Shown: positions 26,001 through 39,889 of the stretch, one piece after another | Layout: each line of letters begins with the position of its first letter | Position numbering within the stretch: position 1 is the stretch's first letter | Assembly: GCA_033297075.1 (NCBI GenBank) | Contig: MU858058.1 | Coordinates: 372,001-436,000 of the forward strand | Source of the DNA: Rhypophila decipiens | Lineage: Eukaryota > Ascomycota > Sordariomycetes > Sordariales > Naviculisporaceae | DNA: 64,000 nucleotides | Reading direction: 5' to 3' | Position numbers and translations under genes: made by a program | The notes under the pieces: model-generated | Databases searched by the model: none | The model's input: the letters and a program-made list of their open reading frames with translations, nothing else | Told to the model about the DNA's origin: nothing

Positions 26001-29000
26001 GCAGGTTGCGAGCTAGTGCGTGCAAGAGGGAAAGGCTGGTGACGTTGGATATAGCTCGCTGTCGTCCGCCCCGGGTACGATGCACGAGGCCCGCGTTCCT
26101 CGGAGAGGAACAGTGAGGAGGATATGTGCACATGGTGGTGGATCGAGATGGCAAACACTTTGGCTAAGAGATAACATAGGATAAAATTGTAATAATGTAA
26201 TGCTTACCGTTAATGGAGAGGATCTTTGTGAACTGTCGGCATCGCGTATCTCTCGGACGGATGCGGAATCTGTCGACAAGAGCCTCGTCTTTGTCGACCA
26301 TGACAAAACAGGGGCAGTATAGTGATGAGACCCCGGTCCCTATTCCCCGATGTTATCTGGAATATTAGCCGCGATCTATATTATAAAGAACGCTTACATA
26401 TGCATAGAGATGAGAGCAAGGACGAGCTCATTTACGCTCTGTCAACAAAACCTGGATTCGACACCGGGTCCCCATCAATCATGCTTTCTATCCCGCTGCC
26501 GCAAGTCTCCAGTGCTCCGAATGATTTGCTGTGATCTTCAGAGTTCCATCAACTGGCCCACGGTCTGCGATGGCAGGATGCGATGTAACAAGTTCGCGAA
26601 ATCCGTCAGAGGCTCTTAGCCAAATCCCGTTGATACCGCCGCATCTCGACTGATGAGGGCATCGCCACCTTCAAAGAACCAGGGTTTTAGAACAATTTCA
26701 CTACCGGTTAGACCGTTCTTGAAAAGCCATGGGGCCCGCCCGGAAGCCGGGAAGGTCTCGCGAGATTTAAACTGCCACCGGGGTCAATCCAGGCCTTGCT
26801 CCCAGAGGTGACGGAGCCGAGTGAGCTGATTAAGTATCCTTTTTTGTATATGGCGATAGGCCGGACCTCGAAACCGAAATTCTCGCTAACATGGCCGCTG
26901 TAACCGGCAAAACAGTTTCCTTTATGAAGGAGTCCACAATCAAAGACTTGAAAGCGCGGTTATGCTGAAAGACCGAATGTAAACACGTCAACACACCATC
27001 GCCCATGTCTTTATGGGACAGACACAAGCATCTGTGTTTATGTGGGCTGGTTCCGCTTTCGGTGGTCGAAATGGGCGGACAAAGGAAGGAGACAGAATTT
27101 TCAAAGACGTGGAAAAAGACCCCTGACCAAACCGGGCCGACCACCGATTTTGCCATATTCGCCCGTATTATAGCAGCCAAGTGGGTTGAATATGGACCAC
27201 GACTTATCGCAGCATTCTGGCTAAAAAGGAGATCAAACGCTCCTTGGTGTTGACCCACTGCCAGCCTACTTATTAATGTGCGAGGTATAGCACGACTGCC
27301 TCAAGGAACCAGCTTCTATTATTGCCAGTCTATATCGCTGGATGGGGTCCAACTAACAGGCGATACTAGAAGATACGGCGTTTTCGCTAGTTTTTGTAGT
27401 GCTTGATTGCCGTCAACAACCCCTGGCCTGCCACAAGCCCGAGGAAGTTCATCCGAAGACCCGAGACCTGGAATGATGCTGCAGGAACGTGCGAACAATG
27501 CAATTGAGAGAAGAGGGATGATCCTTTTTCATCTTATCGGACGAATGTGAAGTTTTCCATATCAAAGTTTTTGGAGAAGCGGACCGATCGATTAGTCTAA
27601 GAGGACCTGTCTGGTCGTAACAGCAAAGTGACAGGTTCCCCAATCTGCCCCATTTCCCGTCTGCCGCCCCGGCCTGAAGGTGCAACGGCTCCCGCGCCGT
27701 TGTCTGACAGGGCTGAGCGGAACAACCCGCTGATAGTTTCCAGCCGATTGGTGGTTGGATTTGATGTTGTTTTCACCAAGACAACCCAGCCGTGAATGTG
27801 TGAAGAGACATGAGCCCAAAGACAGGTTGCATATCGCCGTTTTGAGAGCGAATAATCAAGATCCAACTTGGGGTGTCTAGGGAAAATAAGCATATTGTCT
27901 TCTCTGTGGATCGACGACTTGTGAGTCAAATAGAAAAGATGACAAGCTAGCGCAGTGTGCTGTGGTTCTTGTTCGGAGAATGGGAAGCATTTCCGGCACA
28001 CTCTTATTTGAGCGAGTTGATATGAAATCCATGGTATTTCAGCCTTTGCGTAGCCAATTCCATGTGGCGAGCAGCTTGGGTTCGGCTGAATTGCCAGTGA
28101 TGCAGGATATTTCAGTACCAAGGATCCAGCACAAGACTGGGTCTCTAGTGTAGTAACAGTCCATGACTGGTGGCGCTGGATCCGTTCCATTTTCTTCCTC
28201 GTCCGTTTCCAACGTCGTCGTAGAGGTCAGAGAGAAGGAAATGGGGGCCGCTATGGTCATTGGCCAATCGGCTTAATCTATCCAAGACCGATTCGAGAAT
28301 CGATTCATAGTTAGAGGAATGAGTTTATACACTACGTGCGGGAGCCAAGTTGAAACCCGTCCGAGAATTCTGTGTCGATATCATTCAAGCGATAATGGAG
28401 GAGACGGACGACTCGCCCGGTCCAGGTCGCTCCAACAAGACCCCGAGTCTGGGAGACGGCTATGGCAGCCGAATCTTCTCATCTACGGAAAGAATTAGCC
28501 CGGGCAGGACAGTACCAGGCATGATTGCACATACTGTGCGTGCATGCTCTGTTGATGCTTTGGGAGTAACATATGTAATGTCGTGCTCGGAAGCTGGATA
28601 GATTCGAGGATGGTGAGCTCCGGGCACAATATGCTTGTTGATCTCTCAACCAGGTACGTATTAGCCAGCCAATGCCACCTCGATATGACAAGCTGCATTT
28701 GAGTGGTGGTGGTGACGATTTGATGAGTCGTTTGGCAACGCAAATAATCCTGAAATCGTGGGGGAGGGAAGCATTGGGAGGATGGGAATACCGGATGCGA
28801 AGTGCATGTGCAGTCGTGAGAACGCACATCCGGCCAGATTTTTGGATCTGAGGTAACTTCTCCAGCCTATTGTCATCATACCGGTATGGCATTATCTGTG
28901 CCTGCAAATTACACTAAGATGATGGCGCCTGCCATTGCGACCGGAGGTGTCGTCGAGGAAGACAAAAGGTAACCCACTGACGACGATCACTCGGAGCGGG
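23055..29000. other. Gene-poor region, first half
   Basis: I read both strands and find no frame with a recognisable domain or a splice-linked continuation. The longest frame on the minus strand (27597-28190, 197 codons) has a random-looking composition and no methionine context or family motif. A TTAGGTAGGTACC element lies at 25281-25293. Several GTACAGTA and TACGG clusters are seen at 24430-24850. No intact transposon ORF, terminal repeat or tRNA was found. Confidence 0.5.
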
Positions 29001-32000
29001 TACGAGGGCAACCTTCTCCAACCGTTTGTGACCTTCCTCTGATGAACATGTGCATCATCTGGATTCTGGATTCCGGAAAGCTGCAAAATTGTCAGGGAAA
29101 ACCACTGTTCTTCAGTGTTACTGTACATACCGATCTGACATGCAACGGCGGTTTCCGGCCCTTTCACAGCGGTGTGGGTTCTGCGGCTTCAGTAGCAGCT
29201 CCACCAAATAGCCCATCTCTCCACAATCTTTGAACCGGTGTTGACGTCGACGAATGTATCATCAAGGAAGGAAGGATCTCGTCCATCAGTCTCAGTTTGA
29301 TCGTCTAAGTGTATTACGGATCACTCGATGGATGTTCCGCCCACGGTCAGTGAACCCCCACTTTTACGATCAGGAAGCCGATGTACCAAAGTACATACAC
29401 TGTATATTACAGGGATGTTCAGGTCCCCTAAAAAGCCTGATCTTTTAGCAGGAATCGGGAAAGTACATTTCTTTGATCCAACTTTCTCGTCTCGGCGGAG
29501 ATCAATCGCTGGGATCGACGATATCATCCCATGAGGAACATGCGCATGACAGATCGAGTTCATCTCATCTCAGACTTTCTTCTTGTTCTTCTTTTCTCCG
29601 CTTGTTTGATCATGCAAGGTAAATCAAGCCAGGCCGATACAGCCACGGCCTCAAGATGTCAGGTCTCTTTGGAGCCGCTTTCGGCTGGCCCAGAATGATG
29701 GGTTGCCAGGTATCCGTGTATGCTACATTGTTGCCCGGAGCTCAATACAACTCTTGACGGAAGCTTCTTCTGGTAGCAACATTGATGTATCAGTCCTCGG
29801 CAGGCCATCCGCTGTCAGTGCCCGGGACTCCTAGTCGATGTGGTAGTTGACGCCATGCTACATCTCCAGGAGAGACGGAGTCGAAGTCCAGGCCTTGGGT
29901 TGTGTGACTGTCACTTCTCACCGGGACATGGACTCTGCCAGAAGCTCGGATATCGGGGATATCGACATCAGAGCTCGAAAACAGCCCCATATTGTTGGCT
30001 TCACAGGCTGCAGCTTTCCCGTCAGCCGAAGACCGGCAGTCGAATCCCAGATGGAACCGTTCTTGTTGATTCTCGGCAACGAACAGAGGAAAACAAAAAA
30101 AACCTCAACAGCCGACCCCAATCGCAACCAAAAATGTGATATCAGGATCTTTGAATGATATCAGGAAGAATCTGATGGTACGAAGAAGAACATCCAATTC
30201 CAGTCTACCCGGCATTTTACCAGGCCAAATAATAGCACTGGTCTCGCTTTCGGTCTGCGGTACTACATCCAATATCAAACACTGGTCGATGGATTGGAGA
30301 AATGAAAGGCCAATTCGAGCTTGGCATTGGTCGAAACCCAACCAATCTCGTTCCAGCTCGTGAGCTCTTCTCCTCCTGCAAGGTACCCGACGAATCCTTA
30401 TTCCTACACATGCACGAATCTAATAACCATCAGACATGCTTTTTACCTCTCGGCCCATCATAATCAGGCAGCAAGACTCGATATTGGCTCAGATTCGTGG
30501 ATAGCAGCTTCGGCGGCGCTGACATGGCAGCAATCGCAACCGACAAGTACCAACTTTTCGAGTGCCCATTCACGCATTGCCTGCACGGTCTATCTGCCCA
30601 GCGGCAGCTCCGTTCGCCATTTATGGGTAGAGGTCGATCATGTTCTAGAAGATCTCTATCCGTACAACCGACATATAGGAAAAATTCGCAATGCAATCAA
30701 GTTTATGTGAAAATACAGGAGCTGAGGTAAACGACAAATATGGCCATGGATCGCCATGGATCATGAAGAAAAAGCATCGCGTAAGGATGATAAAATGGTA
30801 GTTTTCCACGGAGTCTCAGCAATGGTACATGCACAGTGTATGAGTGTCAGTTATTCAATGTGCCAAGCGACGAACTCTGTACTTCATACAGTACAAGACT
30901 TTGTTCAAAGTCGTGAAAGTCTAGGCCAGAGACTGTGCCTGGCAGTTCACGCAGCCAGGCTTGTCGAGACTTGGACAGGGATCTCCACTCAAAAGTGATG
31001 GGCCTATGAGATCCTGGAGAGCTATTAGCCAGGGATTTGTTGTAAGCTTCCAGTGGCTTCCCAGACCGCAACAGGGGGTTGCTTTCTTTGACAAGCCCAC
31101 CATGAACAGGATTGAAGGTGAGAAGATCAAAGAAATCAGGTTATGCTCACGGACTTGCACGGTTCGAGCTCTTTGAACTGCCATTAGCCGACTGATGCTG
31201 GCGCCTATACTGACCCATATCATTATTCTGATCAGTTACGTTAATTGGCGAATTCCATCCACCACCGTTCCGGAGCCTTGACGTTCGCCCAGGGACTAGG
31301 GCCCATGAAGGCATTCCCCCCCGGGCACTTGATCGCCTTCCGTGCCGGCTTCTCCATCTACTAGATCCGATCCTCTCCATGGGATCTCTTCCCGGCCGAA
31401 TGCCACCCTCGGGCGCATGACGATTACCACTCTGAACAAGGATTCGATTATCAAGAGGCCAAGCGTGGCGTCTTTCTGTTACTGTACCACTTTTTGTGGT
31501 GACAAAGAAAGTGTTCTTTTTTGGTTGGAGAGGCCTTGAGGGGTCTTGAACAAAAAGGAGCTGGGTCAATCCAACAATAGCCAGCCAACCACACAACAGC
31601 CTGCCTGTGACCAATGAGAAGTAGAGAATGGACACAGCTCCAGAAACCGAGCCATGGAAGTAGCGTGCAGCAGAGATCGTACCGGTACCCTCCTGTACCT
31701 GCCTCTATGAACGGGCCGATGGGAACCAATCTGTACCTTCAGACTTGTGCTGTTTTGGACATTGCAGCACCACCACACCCAGATGCTCGAGGTGCCTAGC
31801 AATAACTGCCCCCCGTCAATGGGAGAGATGTGGTACTATACGTTGCGCCGGTGGGATGCCATCATATCGGTTAATCAAGTCGATGAAGGGTCGCCGTAGA
31901 AGCAATGGAAGAACATCCGCCTTTCTTTCCGACGATCCCATGCCAGGATGAGTGTTTCAGCTTTTGGCAAATGGCGAAAAGGATGAATTAGGTCAGAGCA

Positions 32001-34990
32001 CCCATGAAAACACCCATTTTTTCCAAGTTGGCTTAACCATTTAGGGGACTATTTTGCCTGCATATTGTTGGGGTTTCTAATCTGGTATTTTCCCACCTGC
32101 TCTTCCGGGGGCTGTTTGGTTCTTGCCCCTTGTGTCTGTGGGCCACAGACGGCCATGATCGATGTGAAGCCCAACGGACAATGGTGGGCATGTCAGGGTG
32201 TGGAAAAAAGAGGGAAAAGAAGAAAAGAAGAAGATAATTCTCCGGATTTTTGGCGGGATGATCGATCTGCTCGGCTCGGCCACGTAACAAACTAATTGGG
32301 ACCAAACAGGCAATATTGTCAACAGGCCAGTTGCAGCATACCATCCCCATAACTACGGATATAGCTAGCATTGGCAAGCATTGCAAAGTGTGCAGAAGAT
32401 GTCCTGGTAATTACAATCATCTGCAAGAATGCGCCTGGCAACTTGCAAGATCTGCTGGGTATTTTGGCTAGAATGAGGTTGCGCCTTCCTTGTCCGGCTG
32501 CTCTCATTGTGTCTCGGGTCTCCCACTTCCTGGTGGGAATAAAGAGCAAAGCAAGGAAAGAGCTACCAACCCACTTGCCCTCTTTAACCCTACCTTCCTT
32601 TCTTTTTTGATATACGTTCCTTTAATCGAACATTGAAGTGGACAACCACCAGCCTTTGCCCAGTGTTGCCACTTCTCGAGTCGATTCTGTTCGCAGCCGG
32701 TCGCTCTTTTCCCTGCGAAGATACCACGACGCCCTTCCTTCCCTAGTGAGTTGCCAACCCTCGACAGCGACAAACCTCCCGACACCTGCTCCTTATACTT
32801 TCCGGGAGCTTCCATTTGCCATTCTTCGACGCATCTGGATCCCCGTACCGTATCGGACCCCGGAGTCGAGGATTTCGCCCGCACGCATTGCCAACCAGAT
32901 CTACCATGTCTTTGGGTCGCCGGGGAAGCCAGCACTAACCCAGTCACCACCCAGCATCGAGTCATCCACGACCACCACATAAAATCGAGTCCTGGGAGAG
33001 GAGACTACCGATAATTCCATAGAATTGCGGCCTCAAGCAACAAACTCTTTGAAGCACCGAGCCACCCCTAGCTACAGCAAAGATCCCGCTGCCTTTGCCG
33101 CAGACATACGTTTGATGCACTGGAATGCGCCGCCGGTCCCAGTCACTTCACCACCCTTACTAGATCTCTGGATCACCTGGACCGTCCCTAGTCCTCCCGT
33201 CGGCCCAGATCGATCAGCGGCCACCTTCCGCAACTTGCTTGTGGCGTAGAAAAGGGCATAACCATCGTGGGGTCATAGCTTCCTCTTTGAGGCGAGAGGA
33301 CTGTCGACTCCGTCCCGAACTCTGGTAGATGGGGTTTGAGCAGTGAGTTGGAACGCAGAGAAAAAGGCGACCAGTTGTCGAGTAAAAAAGCGAGCACGCA
33401 ACTCAGCCACCTGAATGGCCAGGAAGCTGGTTCTTGGTACTGGCTGCTGCTTATTACTCTGGTGCATTTCAGCAACACCGACGCAACTTAGAAAGGATCC
33501 CCCTACCTCGACGACCCATATATCCTCCTGAGGTATCTATCTACTAGGTACCTGACCTGCTTGTGTTTGGTTGGCCTGGGAATGGTGAGACTGTACCAAA
33601 GCTCTCATCGTCCCACCCTTCAATCCAAACTGCAGCATCATATTAGCCGAAAACCCAAACGTGGTTGAACAGAGGGTCTCTTACCTGCGCGGCTACTTTC
33701 CTCTTGGGGGTTGCTCTATTGTTACTTGAACCCAGCCTCGACCCTTCCACCCACCCCCCTCTCCCTCTGACGAACAGGAGCATCCACACTCAGGCCAAAT
33801 CCAACCCTCCAAAAAGCAGAACAACAAAATACACCCACCCCACGTCACAAGAAAATAAACACAAAAAGTGGTAGATACCTGAGATCTGCTTCTTCACTTC
33901 GCACCCGAAAACGGTCCCGATTTTGATCTCAACTTTGCCGTTGTCATCTGCAGTGGCCGCAGGCCTGGAAGGTCGTACAGAAGCTTCCAAAAACAGCAAA
34001 CGCGGGATCCCCTGCCAGTGCCCTGTCCACATTCAAACGCTCCCTCTAGAGGTACAACAAAAATTGGGGTGTGAGCCGTGTCTTCGACGCGGCCTACCAA
34101 ACTTTTCTCTGGGTTGTGGTTCCATTCCAACCAGCCTCCGGTTCGTTTCGTTCGTGCACTGCAGGAATCTCTCCACACTGCAGCCAGCTGGCACTTGTTT
34201 CCCTCCCCCGGCATCCGGCCGCTCCTCGACCACCAGCTTGCCCCGAATAAGGGCTCCCCAAAGTCACACACTGACACGTACCCTCACCACGACGCAGAGC
34301 TTCTACGCCGTCTCCAGTCGTCGTCTCTGGTCTTTCCTCCTCCTCGAGCTATACTCGGTCCCACATATAGGCCGAGCTCGTCTGGTCTGCCGCCTTGAAC
34401 CCTTGCAGGGAGCTGCCGCTGTTGCTGCCGTTGCCCCGGCTGTTGCTGGCCGCCGAACAGAACCGAAAGGGGTGTATTTTAGTCGCCAGTCATATTGCCT
34501 GGATCCTCCTCTTACACGGTGCCGCAGTCCACAAAACGCCCGTCCCCTCTATTGGCCAGTCCGACCTTCGCTACCTGCCCTCTCTGTCCCGTTTGCCTCT
34601 CGACGCCTCTAAAGGAGACCCGCTGCCTCCATCACAGATCGTAATCTCGACCAGGCAAGCTCTTGCAGCGATCGACTGGTTCTTGACAGCAAGCTGGCTC
34701 TTCACCCAAGTACTGGAACCCAGAATACCACGAAACAAGAAGGCTCCAACCGCAAGACCGAGAAGCATGCTATAAGCCTATAGCAGCCCTCCTCCTCCGA
34801 CTGACTGCAACGACGGCTGTCAGGCAAAGTACACCATTGCTGCATATCTGGAACTTAATCAACCAAGCTCAGGACCCGCAGCAATAAACATTACCCGCTC
34901 GCCACCCTCTCTCCTCGTCTGGTGCTGAAAATCAAGCCCCGGTTTTCCAGCATCTCATAAAACGCAACCCGAGCAGAGCAGGACTCTTAC
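29001..34990. other. Gene-poor region, second half, upstream of the Zn2Cys6 regulator
   Basis: No protein family is visible. From about 32600 the plus strand becomes rich in C and T, with many short frames such as 32638-32982 and 33923-34612. This looks like the extended promoter and long 5' leader of the regulator at 34991 rather than separate genes. The 229-codon frame at 33923-34612 is the largest, but its sequence is Ser/Leu/Pro/Arg-rich in the manner of a translated leader. Confidence 0.5.
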
Positions 34991-36542
34991 ATGGCAGTCG
35001 TTGCTCCGCCACCCTTTAAATCAAAGCGTGATATCTGGGGCTCTGGAGACTCGGCTATATATCCTCCTGCATCACCAGTGCCCATGACAGATATAATGTC
35101 CTACCAATACCCGCCGCCTCCAAACGGCGCTGACATGGAACTTCCATCTTCTGGATATCTGCCCAATTATCCGGTATCGCAGCAAGGACCATCTGGGATG
35201 GATATGAGACCAAGCCCGGAATCTGGTATGTCTTCTCGGGATCGTTCCACCTCCTTTTCAAAGTCAATGGATCTAAAGCGGTCCATATCGAACCCAGCTG
35301 GGTCGCTCCAATCACAGTCCCAATCGCAACAGCCGCAAACACCACACCAGGCCACCACACCAGAACAGAATGCCCTTGCTCAGGAGAAGCGAAGAAATAA
35401 GCTGGGCTATCATCGTACATCAGTTGCATGCGGTTAGTTCTCCAGTCCAAAATTCGAGTCGCTAGTCCATCACGAGGACCCCAGTAAGTGCTAACATGAA
35501 TCCAGGCCACTGCCGCCGTCGAAAGATAAGATGCATGCCATCGCCCAACGATGTCCAAGGCCGCTGTATGCAGTGCATCAGACTCAAAAAAGAATGCAGC
35601 TTCTATCCAGTGGACCAACAGCCTCCTCAGGACACTCGACAGAAGTCAGCGTCGCGATCATCGGTAGGGCCCAAACTCGCCCCTGCTTCTTCATCGCCAG
35701 CTATGCCGCCGACAGGTCATCCTGCCGAGTTGCACGCACGACAAAAGTATCCTCAGCTGACGATGCCATCTATCCAGAACATGCCGCCGCCGATGAAGCC
35801 AGCCGGATCGGAAAGCTACCCGCCTGATTCCAAGGGTAAGTTGAGCGCTGCGCCGATTAACTATTGTCCTGATAGTGTTGTGGACAACCCCGCTGAGACC
35901 AATCAAGTGCCCCCGAGCGCCTCGAGCAGTCGGCCGTATGAATACGGAAACCATGGAATAGCAAACTGGATGTCGGAAACCAGCCCGAGCTCGTCGAAGC
36001 CGAGCGATCTCAACGCGACCTGGAGGTCATACCCGACCGAATCGCCCATCACGCCGGCATTTTCCCCATATACCCCACACGCTCCAACTCCGTCGGCGAC
36101 TTGGTCGACATCGATGGCTTCCGAACCCACGTCGAGGGATGATATTGCTTGGTCCACATATCCTGCGCCTCCTCCTCGATCCTTGTCGTTTGGAGGCGAG
36201 AGTATCAGCAATCATCAGCAATACCCTTCGGTGTCGCACATGAGTAGCCACTCCGGTCGTGCTTATGATCGCAAGTCGAGCTCTATGTCTGCCGATATGT
36301 ACCCGGCCCCGATTGCGACGACAATACCTGGGATCGAAACTGTTCCAGGCACCACTCTCGAACACCAAGTTTCGCTTTCAGCCGGAGCCATCCCTCCATC
36401 GAATTATGGGTCATGGCAGCCATCATACTCGTACTCGAAACCCGGGGACGGCTATGCAGGCTGGTACGGGGAAGCCGGAGCTCAACAACATCTCGGATCG
36501 GCCGAAGCTCACCCTGAACACCAACAGTACTACGAACGCTAA
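34991..36542 (+). CDS. Zn(II)2Cys6 transcription factor
   Basis: Zinc-cluster proteins bind CGG-type DNA sites as fungal regulators. Exons 34991..35432 and 35506..36542 are joined across a 73-base intron with a GCTAAC branch site, giving 492 residues. The zinc cluster spans about residues 147-180 with spacing CX2CX6CX10CX2CX6C: ACGHCRRRKIRC, then a ten-residue loop, then CMQCIRLKKEC. The intron falls between the first and second cysteines. Before the cluster is a 145-residue stretch rich in Pro, Ser, Tyr and Gln, including a QSQSQSQQPQ run. After it come about 310 residues rich in Ser, Pro and Tyr with no fungal middle-homology domain visible. I do not recognise a named orthologue. Its isolation, with about 12 kb free upstream and 3.3 kb downstream, suggests complex regulation. 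Confidence 0.9.
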
Positions 36543-39500
36543 GCGGACCACTCGTTCATGTATTGTTGACCTCTCTTGCGATACCGAAACACTTGGTCAA
36601 CATGATCCAAAAAATGAACGATGGTGCATATAGGAGATGCTGCGTCAACTTTGTCGAGACTCGAGAGAATGCGGTTGCTTCTGTTGTGAATTCGAATCAT
36701 TGTGCGGCGTGCACCAACCTGGACCAGTGGGCGCTGACATTCGAGGCCCCTCTGGCTGGATTGCTGCACGTTTAAATATTGTTAATGCGGTGACAGATAT
36801 TCCGGTTTCTCCCCGTTGTACGGGCAGAAGATTTTCAATGAAAAAAGGAGCCTGAGCGCAGAGATTTGCGACACGATATGCGCGACACAACATGCGCCAC
36901 ATGAGACTTCCGCAGCGGATGCGCTTGGCCAAAGACAGTAACACACGACTTCATTTGGAGAAAGGGTCTTCGCTATTGGGAACACTTCCGAGCTCTAATG
37001 CGGTTGCGGCTGATTCAAGCTCACGCCAGGTGAAAAAGCTTCCACGCTGGAAGCAGGTTTTATTGGAGGCCATTCCTTCCGCTCAGAAATCAGTGTCGCG
37101 AGAACTTCTTGTAACCAGGTGGTCGACGAAACGGTCCAAGATTTGGATGCGGCTGCTGATTTTGGAAGGGCTGAAGACAGCGCCAGGTGTCTGGAGTATC
37201 GCACGTGGACAACGCCCTCGTTCTTTATATCAACGACCCGAACCCAACCACTACGTCCCGATACACAAAGGTCAAACTTGAGCTCGATTGGCCCCGGGGA
37301 GTTCGGGGCTCAAATGGAATTCCTAGGCGATCAATGCAAGGATAAATGGGCCGGGTATCCAGGAAGGTCTAATATAAAGGCATTATCCTGGGGAAGAATT
37401 GAATCGACTGGCTATGGAAACGGGAAAAGGTCGCTCCCACCAATTTTCTACATCCACGGCAATATTGGCAGGTGCACCGACCCGGAAACAGCATGACAAC
37501 GCATACCCGCTGCACCTATCCGAGTCGAGTCCCTTCGATCCGCCCCTACCAGATCAACAAGCCAGGGAGCTGCTTGCTAGTTGTGATCGTCTCGTCGCTA
37601 CTGGCAACCACGCAGCGGGCATCTGACGAAGAGAACCGATGTCGCTTTCCATTCAAGCCTTTTATTGATTGAGTGCATGTTCTTCGTTAGGCTGGTGGGT
37701 GGGAGACGGGCATCAGCCCGCCCGTTTGTTCATGCATGATGGCTGTTGCGATGGGATGGGTGCCCTGGCGATTCGACAAGATCGATCAATATCGTGGGGA
37801 ACGGGACGGGATGGAAGCGGGACGGCACGGCGAATGCGGGGCCGGGCAATGGATGCCGGGAAGGCCTTATCCCGTATGTCAGACGGGAATGTTTCCAGCG
37901 ACGATGCGCTCCAGGTTCCCGAAATCCGGGGTAAATCATCTGACGAACCGAACGCGGCCGCCGCCCGCATCTCTTTGCACTACATGAGGCTTACTCGCAA
38001 AGGGTTCTTGATAGATCAAAACGGGGCATGGATGGGATCTACACAGACTGGGCATATGAAACAACAGGGTATACATTTCGGTTCTTTTTTTCTTCTATAC
38101 AAATGCATGGACTGGCTGGCTGGTGGGCATTGGGTTCCGGCTTGGGTTCGAGGTATCGGTTTATATATACCGAGGTAAACAAAAAACGGATGGTTTGGGA
38201 TGGGGTGGATTAACATCCTTGCATATGTGTATATCTTTTTGTCGTCTGCTTTTCTTTTTACTTCATTCTTATATCCATTTATCTGTTATGTTTAGTAATA
38301 TTGCTTAAGTTTTTAGTTCATCTTTTTCCTCTATATCTCCTCTTCTTTGTCGCTAGTTTTTCTACTACCACTTCGTTTCTCAGCAAAACGTTGATGTCGT
38401 TTGCCGCCTTTGAGGATTTTCATACTGTTATGGTTGCAAAAGTTGCCAATTCTACTTTTTTTTTGCCAATATCCCTGCCTAGCCAGCCCGTCTAACTGTT
38501 TAAACTGTAATGGACTTGTTCGGTTAAACACTTCTCTATATATATTTCTTGGTATCGCTGTTTGTTGTTAACTGCCATTCTTCTGATCACCTTGGATTAT
38601 TATCTGTTTTAATGTGCTTAGTTAACCCTACGATTATAAGTGTACTTACTTCCCTTCAAGCCAACACTTGTACAAATTGCAGTACAAATAACACATACTT
38701 TGCCGCCAACCATTACTGCATGGTTCATAGGGATGGGATAATCCAAAACAAGTGATATTAAGCAGCTCTTCATGACATCCACACACATACACACAAAACC
38801 GATCACTATGGGTAGCTTGGCCATCCATACTGGTGTCATCTAGCTCGAACGTTCCACATTACAGAACTATCAACATGCAACACAGCCCGTGGTGTTACAC
38901 GAGACATTCATTCGCACGCTTATATGGACGTCAAGCCACTTGGTCATCATGAGTGTCGGTTCCACAGTACCCCTAATAAAACACATGCCTGGACCAGACA
39001 GCACGGACGACATGTGTGATGGTGTACAGCAGTCATCTGATGCCATGCTAATTAGACGTTTTGTGTACCACACGCACACACACATACACACCACCAGCTA
39101 TATCTGTGGCGCCCGCTCAGACGTACAAGATCACGGTTGGCTTCCCATGTCAAACACCTGCCCTATAAAACAAGCGAAGGAAATGAATGGACCGTCTTGT
39201 CCTGGCATATCTTGGGTCGGTTGATAGGCTACCTAGAATAACTGGAGCTGATATTGGTGCACGGTTGCCTGTTGTTTGTCCTCCCGGCCAAAAGGCCCTC
39301 CTTCATAGAGATTGTGCTATAGTACAGACGAAACATGTCTCTCATACATGAATAGCATATCTGCTATTACATCAGTTTCAGCACAGTCGACCCCCATCCG
39401 TCCAATCGGCAGGGGCGAAAAGGCAGGTGGAGTACCGAAAACGGGAAGGAGACTACCACATATCAGGCTTACCCATAATACCTAGGGAGTAAGCCTTTCC

Positions 39501-39889
39501 CCAGACCAGGCAGGCACACCCCGCGTTCTCGATCCCCCGCAATCGATCCATCCCGTTAAACTAGCGGCGCCGTCATGCTTGACCTCGGGACCGGCCACAC
39601 CGAGTTCAAATTTAGGTGGGTTCCCCCTTGAGCCGCCTTTCGGAACTTGTCAGACGCAGAAAGACGGCAGATACGGTGGGGCCCAGATTAGGGACAAGGT
39701 CCGTTCGTCAGGCCGTGCGTATGCAGTAGTTCGCAGAACATATTGCAGGCGAAGGAGCGTGGCATCGACTTTTCCTCCGCCGGGAAAGGGCGTTTCCGAC
39801 GCAGGCTCGGGGCAGCAAGCAAGGCCCGGGTCTTTTTCTCGGCTCTTGCTTTCGGTGGTTGGACAAGTAGTACAGCTGCCATGTTTCCT
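36543..39889. other. Intergenic downstream of the zinc-cluster gene
   Basis: About 3.3 kb without a supported gene. It should contain the 3' untranslated region of the regulator and that of the minus-strand DUF202 gene. The part at 38200-38800 is AT-rich with T runs. A short CA-rich microsatellite-like tract lies at about 39066-39095. Confidence 0.55.

Noticed and set aside
27597..28190. A 197-codon minus-strand frame in the gene-poor region
   Set aside because: Amino-acid composition looks random, no domain or membrane segment is seen, and no splice sites extend it.
33923..34612. A 229-codon plus-strand frame upstream of the zinc-cluster gene
   Set aside because: It overlaps several other open frames in C/T-rich sequence and is better explained as part of a long leader.
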